In this document: positions 25,202-33,318 of the stretch, piece after piece
Position numbering within the stretch: the stretch's first letter is position 1
How the letters are laid out: each line of letters begins with the position of its first letter
Source: Muribaculaceae bacterium Zag1
GTDB taxonomy: Bacteria; Bacteroidota; Bacteroidia; Bacteroidales; Muribaculaceae
Reading direction: 5' to 3'
Length of the DNA: 41,275 nucleotides
Assembly: GCA_002633115.1 (NCBI GenBank)
Contig: NWBJ01000083.1
Coordinates: 1 to 41,275 of the forward strand
Program-made: the position numbers and the translations under genes
The notes under the pieces: model-generated
What the model was told of the DNA's origin: nothing
The model's input: only the letters and a program-made list of their open reading frames with translations
Databases searched by the model: none

Positions 25202-27769
25202 ATGAAAACAAAAAATATCCTATATCTGTCGATAGCGTTGGGGCTGAGCGTGGGATTCGTCGCTTGCGACGATGATGACGACTATACAGCCTACACCACC
25301 CCTATCCTCAACGAGAATTCGGTGGTGACCGGCAGCGCCGATGTCACCGCCACCACAGCCGAGCTCCACGCCACCGTGAGCGGCTTGAGCGGCATGGCCG
25401 ATGGCGCCTACAAAGTAGGCTTCAACTACGGCTACGAGAGCGCCTCGCTCACCAGCAGCGTATCGGGCACATACAGCGACGGTGCCATCAGCGCCGAACT
25501 CACCGGCCTGACCGAAAACACTGTGCTCTACTACCAAGCCTACGTGACCCTCGCAAGCAAGGTCACATACACCGGCGAGGTCAAGAGCCTCGTGACCACC
25601 GACTGCGTGGTAACCACCGCCGATGCTTCCTCAATTGACTTTGCCGCAGCAACAGTGGGCGGCTCGGCTGCCAATGCCACCACCGATGCCTCTTACGGTA
25701 TTGTAATCTCATCATCAAGTGACGAGGAGGCTGTGCGCGCTGGCCTGATCATGGCCGCTCCATCGCAGGCAGCATCTTTCAGCTTTGAATACGCTGGCTT
25801 GGCCCCTGCCACCACCTATTACTATGCCGCTTATGCCGACCTCGGCAGCGGCGTGGTATACGGCTCGGTGAAATCATTCACCACCGCAGCATATACCGTG
25901 GATCTGGAAAATGACCTGGTTGACCTGGGTCTGTCAGTCAGCTGGGCTCGCTACAATGTTGGCGCTCGCTCAGAGACAGAGCTTGGCGGTCTGTACGGCT
26001 TTGGCGATGTGGCTGGCGTGAGCAACTCGATCGACCCAACCGACTTCGCATCAGCCGATATCACCCTCTCCTCTCTCGACATGGCTACCGTCGCTTGGGG
26101 CGGTGTGCAACTGCCTACCGCAGCCGACTGGGAAGAACTCTTCAACCTCTGCTCCACCGAGTGGACCGAGCAAGACGGCGTGGCTGGTTACAAAGTGACT
26201 GGTCCTAACGGCAACTCGATCTTCCTGCCCGCAGCCGGCTCGCGCACCCTCAACGAGGTGAGCCAAAGCGGAGTGGCTGGCGTGTATGCTACCGGCTCGG
26301 TCAACTCAGGCAACAACCAATACTCAGTGGCTTATACTTTCAATAGCGGAAATGCAAGCCGCACATCAGTGCCAGTGTATGAGGCCCTGTCAGTGCGCCC
26401 CGTATCTACTGCCCGCAATGTGGTGTTCAATCCTGAATATCTCTACAAGACCTGGGGCATCGACTATAGCGATGGCGTAAGCTCGACATTTGCTGGCCCG
26501 GTATATTTCTACGGTACCGATGACAGCTGGCGCACCATCAGCAACAACGAGCCCGTGGTTGGCGACAGCTGGGCTTGGGAGGCTGACTACACCAACACTT
26601 GGGCATTTGGCAACTGCACGGGCGAAATGACATTCAGCGCCGATGGCACTGTCAGCGTCACCTACCCCGACGGCTCATCGCAGAGCGGCACATTCACCCT
26701 CAACCTCGATGAGAAGACCGTGACAGCAACTATCCCGCTGCTCACCCCTGACAACTTCCCCGACCAGTGCAGCAACCTGCAGAACGAGCTGCGCATCTTC
26801 TCGCTCACCGACGAGACCCTGCAGATTGGCTACTATCGCGACAGCGACCCGTGCCTGCTTAGCGTCAACTATATCCCCAACACCCAGAGCCGCAGCTACT
26901 CGGTGAGCCTGCTTTGCGTTGGCGCCGACTGGGGCGGAACATGTGGCGACGTGGTTGACTCGCTTAAGGGCTCTGACCTGTATGGCACTCATACATTCCA
27001 CTACGACGGCTCTTGCAACGGCGCAATGGTATTCACTCTCGACTTCGCTGGCCTGAATGCCGCATTCCCCGAGGCTGTGATTTACATCAAGGAGATCCGT
27101 TGCGACGGCCAGGCCATCGACTTCGACGGCGGCAAGCTATTCTATGGCGACATCGAGGACAATGGCAACTACCGCATCGAGTTCTTCAACATCTGGGGCA
27201 AAGGCTCAAATGACGGCATAGTCGAATCGCCCTTCAGCGACACCGTTGGCGACAGCGACCCGAACTTCAACTTCGCCGAATCGCTCGAAATGGACTATGT
27301 GGTGCTCAATCCCACCTACACTCCCTGCCTGATCACCATCAACCCGAGCTGGGGCGGACCGTGGGATTACAACCAGGGCGCAACCACTGGCCTGTGCGTG
27401 ACAGCTGACAACAAGCTCGGATTCACAAACCCGACCTTCGACATCACTTATGAGTCGACCGAGCATGCCGATGGCTCAATCATGACCTTTATCCAGACCG
27501 ACAATATCTGGGCCGACTTCCCCGGCGTGAAGGCGCAGCTCGACCATATCTACCTTGATGGCGTGGAGCTCGCCGGCTGGGATGCTGACAAGATCCTTAA
27601 CGTGACCGCCGATGGCGGAGGCGTGCACCACCGCCTTGAGCTCTGGAACATGTATGGCGAGACCTCCAGCAATGGCTGCGCCTTTGGCGAGCCCACTGAG
27701 GGTGTAATCTCTGAGCTTGGCTTCTCACAATCCATGCGCATAGTATTCACCTTTACCAGCCTATTCTAA
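25202..27769 (+). CDS. multidomain glycan-binding-type lipoprotein with FN3 and FISUMP-like domains
   Basis: 855 codons. Lipoprotein signal ending GFVAC (Cys22), followed by DDDDDY, a surface-export-type acidic signal. Residues about 36-120 and 124-228 are FN3-like (GLTENTVLYYQAYVTL; GLAPATTYYYAAYADLGSG). Residues about 236-400 are a FISUMP/DUF1566-like domain (VDLGLSVSWARYNVG, VQLPTAADWEELFNLC, SIFLPAAGSR, ALSVRPV). A beta-rich module follows (about 405-560; TNTWAFGNCTGEMTFSADGT). Two copies of a C-terminal module carry RIEFFNIWGKG (about residue 660) and RLELWNMYGE (about 820). Its position before the GH5 suggests a second surface glycan-binding protein. The FISUMP insert is unusual in that role. 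No catalytic motif is recognised. Confidence 0.72.
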   Translation: MKTKNILYLSIALGLSVGFVACDDDDDYTAYTTPILNENSVVTGSADVTATTAELHATVSGLSGMADGAYKVGFNYGYESASLTSSVSGTYSDGAISAELTGLTENTVLYYQAYVTLASKVTYTGEVKSLVTTDCVVTTADASSIDFAAATVGGSAANATTDASYGIVISSSSDEEAVRAGLIMAAPSQAASFSFEYAGLAPATTYYYAAYADLGSGVVYGSVKSFTTAAYTVDLENDLVDLGLSVSWARYNVGARSETELGGLYGFGDVAGVSNSIDPTDFASADITLSSLDMATVAWGGVQLPTAADWEELFNLCSTEWTEQDGVAGYKVTGPNGNSIFLPAAGSRTLNEVSQSGVAGVYATGSVNSGNNQYSVAYTFNSGNASRTSVPVYEALSVRPVSTARNVVFNPEYLYKTWGIDYSDGVSSTFAGPVYFYGTDDSWRTISNNEPVVGDSWAWEADYTNTWAFGNCTGEMTFSADGTVSVTYPDGSSQSGTFTLNLDEKTVTATIPLLTPDNFPDQCSNLQNELRIFSLTDETLQIGYYRDSDPCLLSVNYIPNTQSRSYSVSLLCVGADWGGTCGDVVDSLKGSDLYGTHTFHYDGSCNGAMVFTLDFAGLNAAFPEAVIYIKEIRCDGQAIDFDGGKLFYGDIEDNGNYRIEFFNIWGKGSNDGIVESPFSDTVGDSDPNFNFAESLEMDYVVLNPTYTPCLITINPSWGGPWDYNQGATTGLCVTADNKLGFTNPTFDITYESTEHADGSIMTFIQTDNIWADFPGVKAQLDHIYLDGVELAGWDADKILNVTADGGGVHHRLELWNMYGETSSNGCAFGEPTEGVISELGFSQSMRIVFTFTSLF

Positions 27770-27773
27770 AACA

Positions 27774-27924
27774 AAACGTAAGCACGTAAGCTTTACGTAA
27801 GCACAAAGTAGATGTAATCAAAAAAAATTATTGATTATCGTATAGTATGTAATTAACTGAATTTTAGAAATTTAATAATAATATACTCTAGGTGTGCTTA
27901 CGTAAAGCTTACGTGCTTACGTTT
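27774..27924. repeat. inverted-repeat element A (31-bp perfect arms)
   Basis: Arms 27774-27804 (AAACGTAAGCACGTAAGCTT...) and 27894-27924 are perfect reverse complements over 31 bp, enclosing an 89-bp AT-rich loop. It starts 5 bp after the stop of the preceding gene and ends 17 bp before the GH5 start. The arms match those of the element at 30645, but the loops differ. Confidence 0.92.
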
Positions 27925-27941
27925 AAATCCCAAAAACAGCT

Positions 27942-29675
27942 ATGAAATATCTCAATATACTTTTGATGTGGGCCTTTGTGGCTATGGGCCTCACCGCTTG
28001 CAGCGATGACGACATGTACGAGGCCCCCGGGCGCCCCATCGAATTCACCGTGGGCAGCACCGAGATGAGCTTTGTGCGCACCGGCGCCACTCGCTCGCTC
28101 TATGTCGAGGCTACCTCGACGCCCTCAGTATCCACTACCGACACCTGGATACACCTCACCACCCCCACCCTCAATGGCGAGAGCGACCGCATCTACGCCA
28201 TCTCGGTGACTGTTGACGAAAACAGCGGCTACAACGACCGTACTGGTTCGATCAGCGTAAGCCAAGGCTCAAACAACGCTACCGTCAAGGTGACCCAGAC
28301 CGCTGGCGAGGGCCTCATCATCGACATCACCTCAAAGAGCCTTGAGGCCGCTGGCGGCACATTCACCGTAAACGTGCAAGCCACTGCCGACTACACTGTG
28401 GAGATGCCATCGTGGATTACCCGCAGCGAGAGCCGCAGCCTCGACAGCTACACTGAGCAATTCACCGCTGCCTCCAACCGCAGTCTCGACCGCTCGGGCG
28501 AAATCGTATTCACCCTCTCGAGCGACAACACCATCACAGCCGTGATAGCCGTGGACCAGGCTGGCGTAGAGGCAACATCTGGCACCCTCGCCAAGGATGT
28601 GATCAAGCAAATCAATGCTGGCTGGAACCTGGGCAACACCCTCGAGGCTTGCAACAGCGCTGACCTGACCGGCAGCGAGACAATGTGGGGCAATCCTACT
28701 GTGTCACAAGCTTTTATCAATGCTGTCAAGGAGGCTGGATTCAATGCCATCCGCCTGCCGGCCGCTTGGCACTGCCACATGGCCGACATGAGTACCTACA
28801 CCATCGACCCGGCTTGGCTGGCTCGCGTGCAAGAAATCGTTGACTATTGCATCAACGCCGACATGATCGTGGTGCTCAACACCCACTGGGATGCCGGTTG
28901 GCTCGAACTCAACTGCACCTCGGCTCAGAAAGAAGAGGTAATCGCCGAAGAAAAAGCCATCTGGACACAGATCGCCAACCAGTTTATAGACTATGGCGAC
29001 AACCTGCTCTTCGCCGGCGCCAATGAGGTTCGCTCGCTGCGCAGCGGCTCAGAATGGTGGGGACAACCCAACGCTGACGAACAGGCAACCCTCGAAGAAT
29101 ACATGCAAGTATTTGTTGACGCAGTGCGCGCCACCGGCGGCAACAACCTGACCCGCAACCTGGTAGTGCAATGCTGGTGCTGCAACGGCTGGTACGGCCT
29201 CAATGGCTACAACATGCCCGAGGATGTCGAGGCCGGTCACCTGATTTTTGAGTATCATTTCTATGACCCGATGGCTATGACCCATGCCAGCGATGTGGCA
29301 AGCGCCACCACCACTTGGGGCTATCGCGCCGGTTACGTATCGGCCGACGATGGATACCAGGAGGACTTCATCGACGACTATTTCGCACGTTTCAAGAGCG
29401 AATTTGTCGATGCCGGATATCCCGTGATCATCGGCGAATACGGCACCAACTGCTGGAGCCTCGAGGATGAGACCATCATGGCATCGCAGGCCTACTACCT
29501 GGAATACATCAACAAGGTGGCCAAGAACAATGGCATCGCCACATTCTATTGGGACAATGCCACGGGCAATATCGGCAACTTCGGCCTCTTCTCGCGCGTC
29601 TCTAACAAGGTCAACAAGCAACACCTCGTCGACGGCATCATGCTCGGCGCCGCCGAGGGCACCTATCCCTATTAA
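27942..29675 (+). CDS. GH5 endo-beta-glucanase (probable xyloglucanase) with BACON domains, surface lipoprotein
   Basis: 577 codons. Lipoprotein signal MKYLNILLMWAFVAMGLTAC (Cys20) followed by SDDD, which fits surface export. Two BACON-like domains lie at about 28-120 and 122-205 (repeated VKVTQTAG and AVIAVDQAG ends). The GH5 barrel starts at INAGWNLGNTLEA, with ETMWGNP, NAIRLPAAWH and FEYHFYDPM. Acid/base Glu362 lies in FAGANEVRS and nucleophile Glu499 in VIIGEYG. The usual NEP is NEV here, which I believe occurs in some Bacteroidales GH5 clades. A BACON-GH5_4 endo-xyloglucanase is the keystone surface enzyme in the B. ovatus xyloglucan locus, and the GH31/GH2 neighbours agree. Mixed-linkage glucanase activity is the main alternative. 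Confidence 0.88.
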   Translation: MKYLNILLMWAFVAMGLTACSDDDMYEAPGRPIEFTVGSTEMSFVRTGATRSLYVEATSTPSVSTTDTWIHLTTPTLNGESDRIYAISVTVDENSGYNDRTGSISVSQGSNNATVKVTQTAGEGLIIDITSKSLEAAGGTFTVNVQATADYTVEMPSWITRSESRSLDSYTEQFTAASNRSLDRSGEIVFTLSSDNTITAVIAVDQAGVEATSGTLAKDVIKQINAGWNLGNTLEACNSADLTGSETMWGNPTVSQAFINAVKEAGFNAIRLPAAWHCHMADMSTYTIDPAWLARVQEIVDYCINADMIVVLNTHWDAGWLELNCTSAQKEEVIAEEKAIWTQIANQFIDYGDNLLFAGANEVRSLRSGSEWWGQPNADEQATLEEYMQVFVDAVRATGGNNLTRNLVVQCWCCNGWYGLNGYNMPEDVEAGHLIFEYHFYDPMAMTHASDVASATTTWGYRAGYVSADDGYQEDFIDDYFARFKSEFVDAGYPVIIGEYGTNCWSLEDETIMASQAYYLEYINKVAKNNGIATFYWDNATGNIGNFGLFSRVSNKVNKQHLVDGIMLGAAEGTYPY

Positions 29676-29698
29676 GAGACCATAAGGACATAGAGACC

Positions 29699-29744
29699 AT
29701 AAGGACACAAGAAACATAAGGACATAAGTTTCTTGTGTCCTTAT
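29699..29744 (+). terminator. hairpin after the PUL operon (ATAAGGACA phrase)
   Basis: A perfect 17-bp stem, ATAAGGACACAAGAAAC (29699-29715), pairs with 29728-29744 around a 12-nt loop, then TATTATTTATG. Further ATAAGGACAT phrases on both sides (29688-29795) add outer pairing, ending in TTTTTTATCC. It is a plausible terminator for the susC-GH5 operon. Confidence 0.55.
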
Positions 29745-29807
29745 TATTTATGTCCTTACGCCTCTTATGTCCTTACGGTCTTTTTTATCCTTATGGTCAA
29801 AAAATTA

Positions 29808-29839
29808 TTTGGTGGATTCAAAAAAAATTCGTACCTTTG
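29808..29839 (+). promoter_or_regulatory. rplU-rpmA promoter
   Basis: TTTG at 29808-29811, 20-bp spacer, TACCTTTG at 29832-29839: an exact match to the Bacteroidetes housekeeping consensus. The leader before rplU is about 90 nt. Confidence 0.8.
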
Positions 29840-29936
29840 TGGTCGATTTTCCGCAACGGGCTCAACTAAGCGCATCTGGGCCATCGCCCATCGAGGCCGC
29901 CCGCCGGGCTAACACATTTAAGTGCAACAATTTACA

Positions 29937-30254
29937 ATGTTCGTAATCGTAGAGATTAAGGGACAACAGTTCAAGGCCGAGAAGGACATGTATCTGTACG
30001 TCCAGCACATCGACGATGTAAAGGAAGGCGACAAGGTCGAATTTGACCGCGTATTGCTTGCCGACGTCGATGGCGAAGTGAAAGTTGGCGCTCCCCTCGT
30101 GGAAGGTGCCAAAGTAGTATGCGAGGTGGAACTCCCCCTCGTGAAAGGTGACAAAGTGATCGTCTTCAAAAAGAAGCGTCGCAAAGGCTATCGCCGCAAA
30201 AACGGCCATCGCCAACAGTTCACCAAGGTTGTGATCAAAGACATAGTAGCTTAA
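29937..30254 (+). CDS. rplU: 50S ribosomal protein bL21
   Basis: 105 codons from the ATG at 29937 ([20 protein letters not shown]), which matches the family start. A GTG 15 bp upstream is in frame but would add residues not found in the family. The C-terminal block [18 protein letters not shown] is the bL21 signature for 23S rRNA contact. Followed 20 bp later by rpmA, the universal bL21-bL27 pair. Confidence 0.97.
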   Translation: MFVIVEIKGQQFKAEKDMYLYVQHIDDVKEGDKVEFDRVLLADVDGEVKVGAPLVEGAKVVCEVELPLVKGDKVIVFKKKRRKGYRRKNGHRQQFTKVVIKDIVA

Positions 30255-30274
30255 CCCTTTAAAATCCGTAGACA

Positions 30275-30544
30275 ATGGCACATAAAAAAGGCGTTGGTAG
30301 CTCTAAGAACGGCCGCGAGTCAGAAAGCAAACGACTCGGCGTGAAAGTATTCGGTGGACAGTTTGCCCAAGCAGGCAACATCATCAAGCGTCAGCGTGGC
30401 ACCCAGCACCACCCCGGCAAGAATGTCGGCATGGGCAAGGACCACACCATCTACGCTCTCGTTGACGGCACAGTGGTATTTACCATTGGCAAGGAAGGCC
30501 GCAAATACATCAACATAGAGCCTATCGCACAACCAGAAGCATAA
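30275..30544 (+). CDS. rpmA: 50S ribosomal protein bL27
   Basis: 89 codons. It begins [20 protein letters not shown], the mature-type bL27 start whose N-terminal tail reaches the peptidyl transferase centre, without the cleavable extension known in Firmicutes. The block [20 protein letters not shown] is the family signature. Co-transcribed with rplU. Confidence 0.98.
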   Translation: MAHKKGVGSSKNGRESESKRLGVKVFGGQFAQAGNIIKRQRGTQHHPGKNVGMGKDHTIYALVDGTVVFTIGKEGRKYINIEPIAQPEA

Positions 30545-30586
30545 CATGTCATTGCTGGTCATTAAGACCGCAAGGACATAAAAAAC

Positions 30587-30620
30587 ATAAGGACATGAGG
30601 CAAGCGTTTCATGTCCTTAT
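30587..30620 (+). terminator. hairpin after rpmA
   Basis: ATAAGGACATGA (30587-30598) pairs with TCATGTCCTTAT (30609-30620), followed by TTATTAAA. It uses the same ATAAGGACAT phrase as the hairpin after the GH5 gene. A likely transcription end for rplU-rpmA, although the tail is not a strict T run. Confidence 0.55.
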
Positions 30621-30644
30621 TTATTAAACGTAAGCACGTTTATT

Positions 30645-30750
30645 AAACGTAAGCACGTAAGCTTAACGTAAGCACACTGATGGATATAATTTTTATCTGA
30701 TATAAAATTTACCTTAGGTGTGCTTACGTTAAGCTTACGTGCTTACGTTT
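30645..30750. repeat. inverted-repeat element B (33-bp perfect arms)
   Basis: Arms 30645-30677 and 30718-30750 are perfect 33-bp complements (AAACGTAAGCACGTAAGCTT...) around a 40-bp loop. A 19-bp partial duplication (TATTAAACGTAAGCACG) precedes the left arm. The right arm overlaps the last codons and stop of argH. The arms match element A at 27774. Confidence 0.92.
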
Positions 30751-32038
30751 TTATTGCGCTTTGTGCCAAATCCATTTTGGCGCGGATTTGCTCGGTGGCC
30801 AGATTGCCGATGCTGCCCAGATGGGTGTGATGCACCTCGCGAGTGGGCTTGTACTCTCCGCGCTGCACGGCCTCGCCCACCTGGCGATAGGCATCGCGGA
30901 AAGGCACTCCGCTAAGCACCAAGCGGTTGACATCCTCGACCGTAAACAGGTAGTCATAAATCTTGGCATCGAGGACATCCTGCTTGACCTGGATATGGCC
31001 CACGATGAATCGCATCATCTCCAGGCAGTCGAGAATCTGCTCGGTAGCCGGGAACATCACATCCTTGAGCAATTGCAAGTCGCGATTATACCCGAGTGGC
31101 AAGTTGGTGGTGAGCATCGACACCTCCATGGGCAGCGTCTGCAGCAGATTGCAGCGACCGCGCAAAATCTCAAACACGTCGGGATTTTTCTTATGCGGCA
31201 TGATCGACGAGCCAGTGGTAAACTCGTCGGGCAGGGTGATGAATCCGAAATTCTGGCACATCCACAGGCAGGCGTCCATGGCAAATTTCGACAGGGTCGA
31301 TGCCAAGCCGGCGATAGCGTAGGCGGCGCAGCGTTCGGTCTTGCCACGGCTCATCTGAGCCGCCACCACATTGTAGTTGAGGGTTGAGAAATGGAGCAGG
31401 TCGGTGGTCATCTGACGGTCGAGTGGAAAACTCGACCCGTAACCGGCGGCTGAACCCAGGGGATTCTGGTTAGCCACCTGATAGGCGGCAGCGAGCATGT
31501 GCATGTCATCGACCAGGGTCTCGGCATAAGCGCCAAACCACAAGCCAAAGCTCGACGGCATTGCCACCTGGGCGTGGGTGTAGCCAGGCATCAGCACATC
31601 TTTGTATCGCTCGCTCTGGGCTTGCAGCTCGTCAAACAGGGCGCGAGTGGCCTCGGCGATTTTGCTCAGCTCGTCACGGAAAAACAGCTTGATGTCAACC
31701 AGCACCTGGTCGTTGCGCGAGCGGCCAGAGTGTATCTTCTTGCCGATGGGGCCGAGCTGCTGGGTGAGCATAAACTCGACTTGCGAGTGCACATCCTCGA
31801 TGCCATCCTCGATTACAAAACGCCCATCATTGATATCGGCCAGGATGCTCTCCAAACCAGAGAGCAGCTGGGTCAGCTCGTCGGCGGTGAGCAGCCCGAT
31901 TGACTGCAGCATCTTGATATGCGCCATCGAGCCCTCAACATCATAGCGGGCGAGGCGCAGATCGAGCTCGCGGTCGCGGCCCACAGTGAAATCATCGATA
32001 CGCTGATTCTCGTCGTATCCTTTATCCCATAGCTTCAT
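30743..32038 (-). CDS. argH: argininosuccinate lyase
   Basis: 431 codons, slightly shorter than the usual ~460. Fumarase/aspartase superfamily signature GSSIMPHKKNPD places the catalytic loop Ser at about 277/278. SGRSRNDQV (about residues 104-112) and GYTHAQVAMPSSFG are the argininosuccinate-binding blocks. It splits argininosuccinate into arginine and fumarate, the last step of the pathway. Last gene of the arg operon. Its final codons and stop (IKT, then TAA) lie inside the right arm of inverted-repeat element B, so the C-terminus has been shaped by that repeat. Confidence 0.96.
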   Translation of the reverse strand: MKLWDKGYDENQRIDDFTVGRDRELDLRLARYDVEGSMAHIKMLQSIGLLTADELTQLLSGLESILADINDGRFVIEDGIEDVHSQVEFMLTQQLGPIGKKIHSGRSRNDQVLVDIKLFFRDELSKIAEATRALFDELQAQSERYKDVLMPGYTHAQVAMPSSFGLWFGAYAETLVDDMHMLAAAYQVANQNPLGSAAGYGSSFPLDRQMTTDLLHFSTLNYNVVAAQMSRGKTERCAAYAIAGLASTLSKFAMDACLWMCQNFGFITLPDEFTTGSSIMPHKKNPDVFEILRGRCNLLQTLPMEVSMLTTNLPLGYNRDLQLLKDVMFPATEQILDCLEMMRFIVGHIQVKQDVLDAKIYDYLFTVEDVNRLVLSGVPFRDAYRQVGEAVQRGEYKPTREVHHTHLGSIGNLATEQIRAKMDLAQSAIKT

Positions 32039-32088
32039 AATTAGTGAATAAGTAATAGTTAATAGTGAATAACGGAGCCCACAGAGGG

Positions 32089-32134
32089 CGTGTCTGGATA
32101 GCGGCTACTGTGGTGACCCACTCAGTGGGCCACA
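32089..32134 (+). repeat. REP element, copy 6
   Basis: CGTGTCTGGATAGCGGCTAC, TGTGGTGACCCACTCAGTGGG. It ends exactly at the stop codon of the M20 deacylase gene. The preceding 32040-32070 carries a simple GTGAATAAGTAATAG phrase repeat. Confidence 0.8.
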
Positions 32135-33178
32135 TCATTTGATGCCACGCAGCAGCGCGGCATAGCGGGGGATTGCGGCCTCAAATTCAGAGAGGAGCAC
32201 ATACTCGTCGGCCTGGTGGCTGCGGGCCGATTGGCCCGGGCCTATCTTTAGTGACGGAAATGGCATCAGAGCCATGTCGCTGGTGGTCGGCGAGATAAAT
32301 GTCGAGGCCCCGGTGGAGATAGCCGCCTGCACCAGCGGGTGATTGTGGCGGATTGCCGAGGCGCGGATGCGCGTGCTGCGCTCCTTGACATCTGACTCGA
32401 GAGCCGACTGGATCATAGAGACCACCTCCTCGTTGGTATACGCGTCGGTGGTGCGCACATCTACCACAAATTTGCACTCGGGTGGCACCACATTGTGCTG
32501 CCATCCCGCCTCGATCTGCGTCACAGTGATTTTTATCGGCCCCAGCAATGCCGAGCATAGCGGAAAATGAAAATTCTGCAGCCGCTCGATATCGCGCACA
32601 GCGCGATACAGGGCATTGTCGCCCTCGTTGCGGGCGGCATGGCCCTGTATGCCGTGGGCAACGCAGTCGAGCACCACCAGTCCGCGTTCGCCGATTGCGG
32701 CTTGCATGTCTGTTGGCTCGCCAACAATCGCCATGTCGATATCGATGCCCTGCTCCTTGATGTAGGGCAGAAAGGCGCGCATGCCATGCTCGCCCATCAC
32801 CTCCTCTTCGGCAGTGAGGGCCAAGAGCAGATTATAGCCGAGATCCTCGTGGCGCAATTGCTCAAAAGCGCCAAGCAGGGCGATCGCCGAGGCCCCGGCA
32901 TCGTTGCTGCCCAGACCGTAGAGACGGTCATCCTCGATATCAGCCGCATGGGGGTCGCGGGTATAGGCAGCCGAGGGTTTGACGGTATCGATATGGCTGT
33001 TGAGCAGCACCGTGGGGCGCCCGGGGAGCCACGCATCGCCGCGCACCCACAGATTGTTGTGGAGGCGCTGAGGCGCCATCCCCTGCCCGGCCATATAATC
33101 ATATAGCATATCGGCGCGAGCCGTCTCTTGGCGCGAGATGCCCGGTATCGATATCAATTTTTGCAATAGATGTATCAT
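32135..33178 (-). CDS. argE: M20 family deacylase of arginine synthesis (N-succinyl/acetyl-citrulline or -ornithine)
   Basis: 347 codons. M20 metallopeptidase fold with zinc ligands His62 and Asp64 (LLNSHIDTVKPS), bridging Asp93 (SNDAG), catalytic/metal Glu124-Glu125 (LTAEEEVMGEHG), Glu154 (VGEPTDM) and the C-terminal His in GPGQSARSHQADE. In Bacteroidales pathways using ArgF', carbamoylation precedes removal of the N-acyl group. The expected substrate is therefore N-succinylcitrulline (or acetylcitrulline), not acetylornithine. The argE symbol reflects position in the pathway; DapE-like succinyl-diaminopimelate activity is the alternative, and the arg operon setting argues against it. Confidence 0.85.
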   Translation of the reverse strand: MIHLLQKLISIPGISRQETARADMLYDYMAGQGMAPQRLHNNLWVRGDAWLPGRPTVLLNSHIDTVKPSAAYTRDPHAADIEDDRLYGLGSNDAGASAIALLGAFEQLRHEDLGYNLLLALTAEEEVMGEHGMRAFLPYIKEQGIDIDMAIVGEPTDMQAAIGERGLVVLDCVAHGIQGHAARNEGDNALYRAVRDIERLQNFHFPLCSALLGPIKITVTQIEAGWQHNVVPPECKFVVDVRTTDAYTNEEVVSMIQSALESDVKERSTRIRASAIRHNHPLVQAAISTGASTFISPTTSDMALMPFPSLKIGPGQSARSHQADEYVLLSEFEAAIPRYAALLRGIK

Positions 33179-33199
33179 ATCAATGTAGATTAGGGATCA

Positions 33200-33317
33200 G
33201 GCCACACAGTGGCCAGCACAGTAGTCGCTATCCAGACACAAGCCAGCTGACGCTGGCCATCAGTTATATGTAGCTGCGTGTCCGGATAGCGGCTACTGTG
33301 GCGGCCACACAGTGGCC
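33200..33317. repeat. REP inverted pair, copies 7 and 8
   Basis: Copy 7 (33200-33240, minus): GGCCACACAGTGGCC, ACAGTAGTCGCTATCCAG. Copy 8 (33277-33317, plus): GTCCGGATAGCGGCTACTGT, then CGGCCACACAGTGGCCG. Between them lies a hairpin of its own, GCCAGCTGACGCTGGC. Copy 8 ends 1 bp before the argB stop codon. It is a BIME-like pair matching those beside the RAYT. Confidence 0.85.
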
Positions 33318-33318
33318 G

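Noticed and set aside
27774-27924. Classical MITE or IS remnant
   Set aside because: Arms are shared with 30645-30750, but loops differ and I see no target-site duplication, so a transposon interpretation is not supported here.
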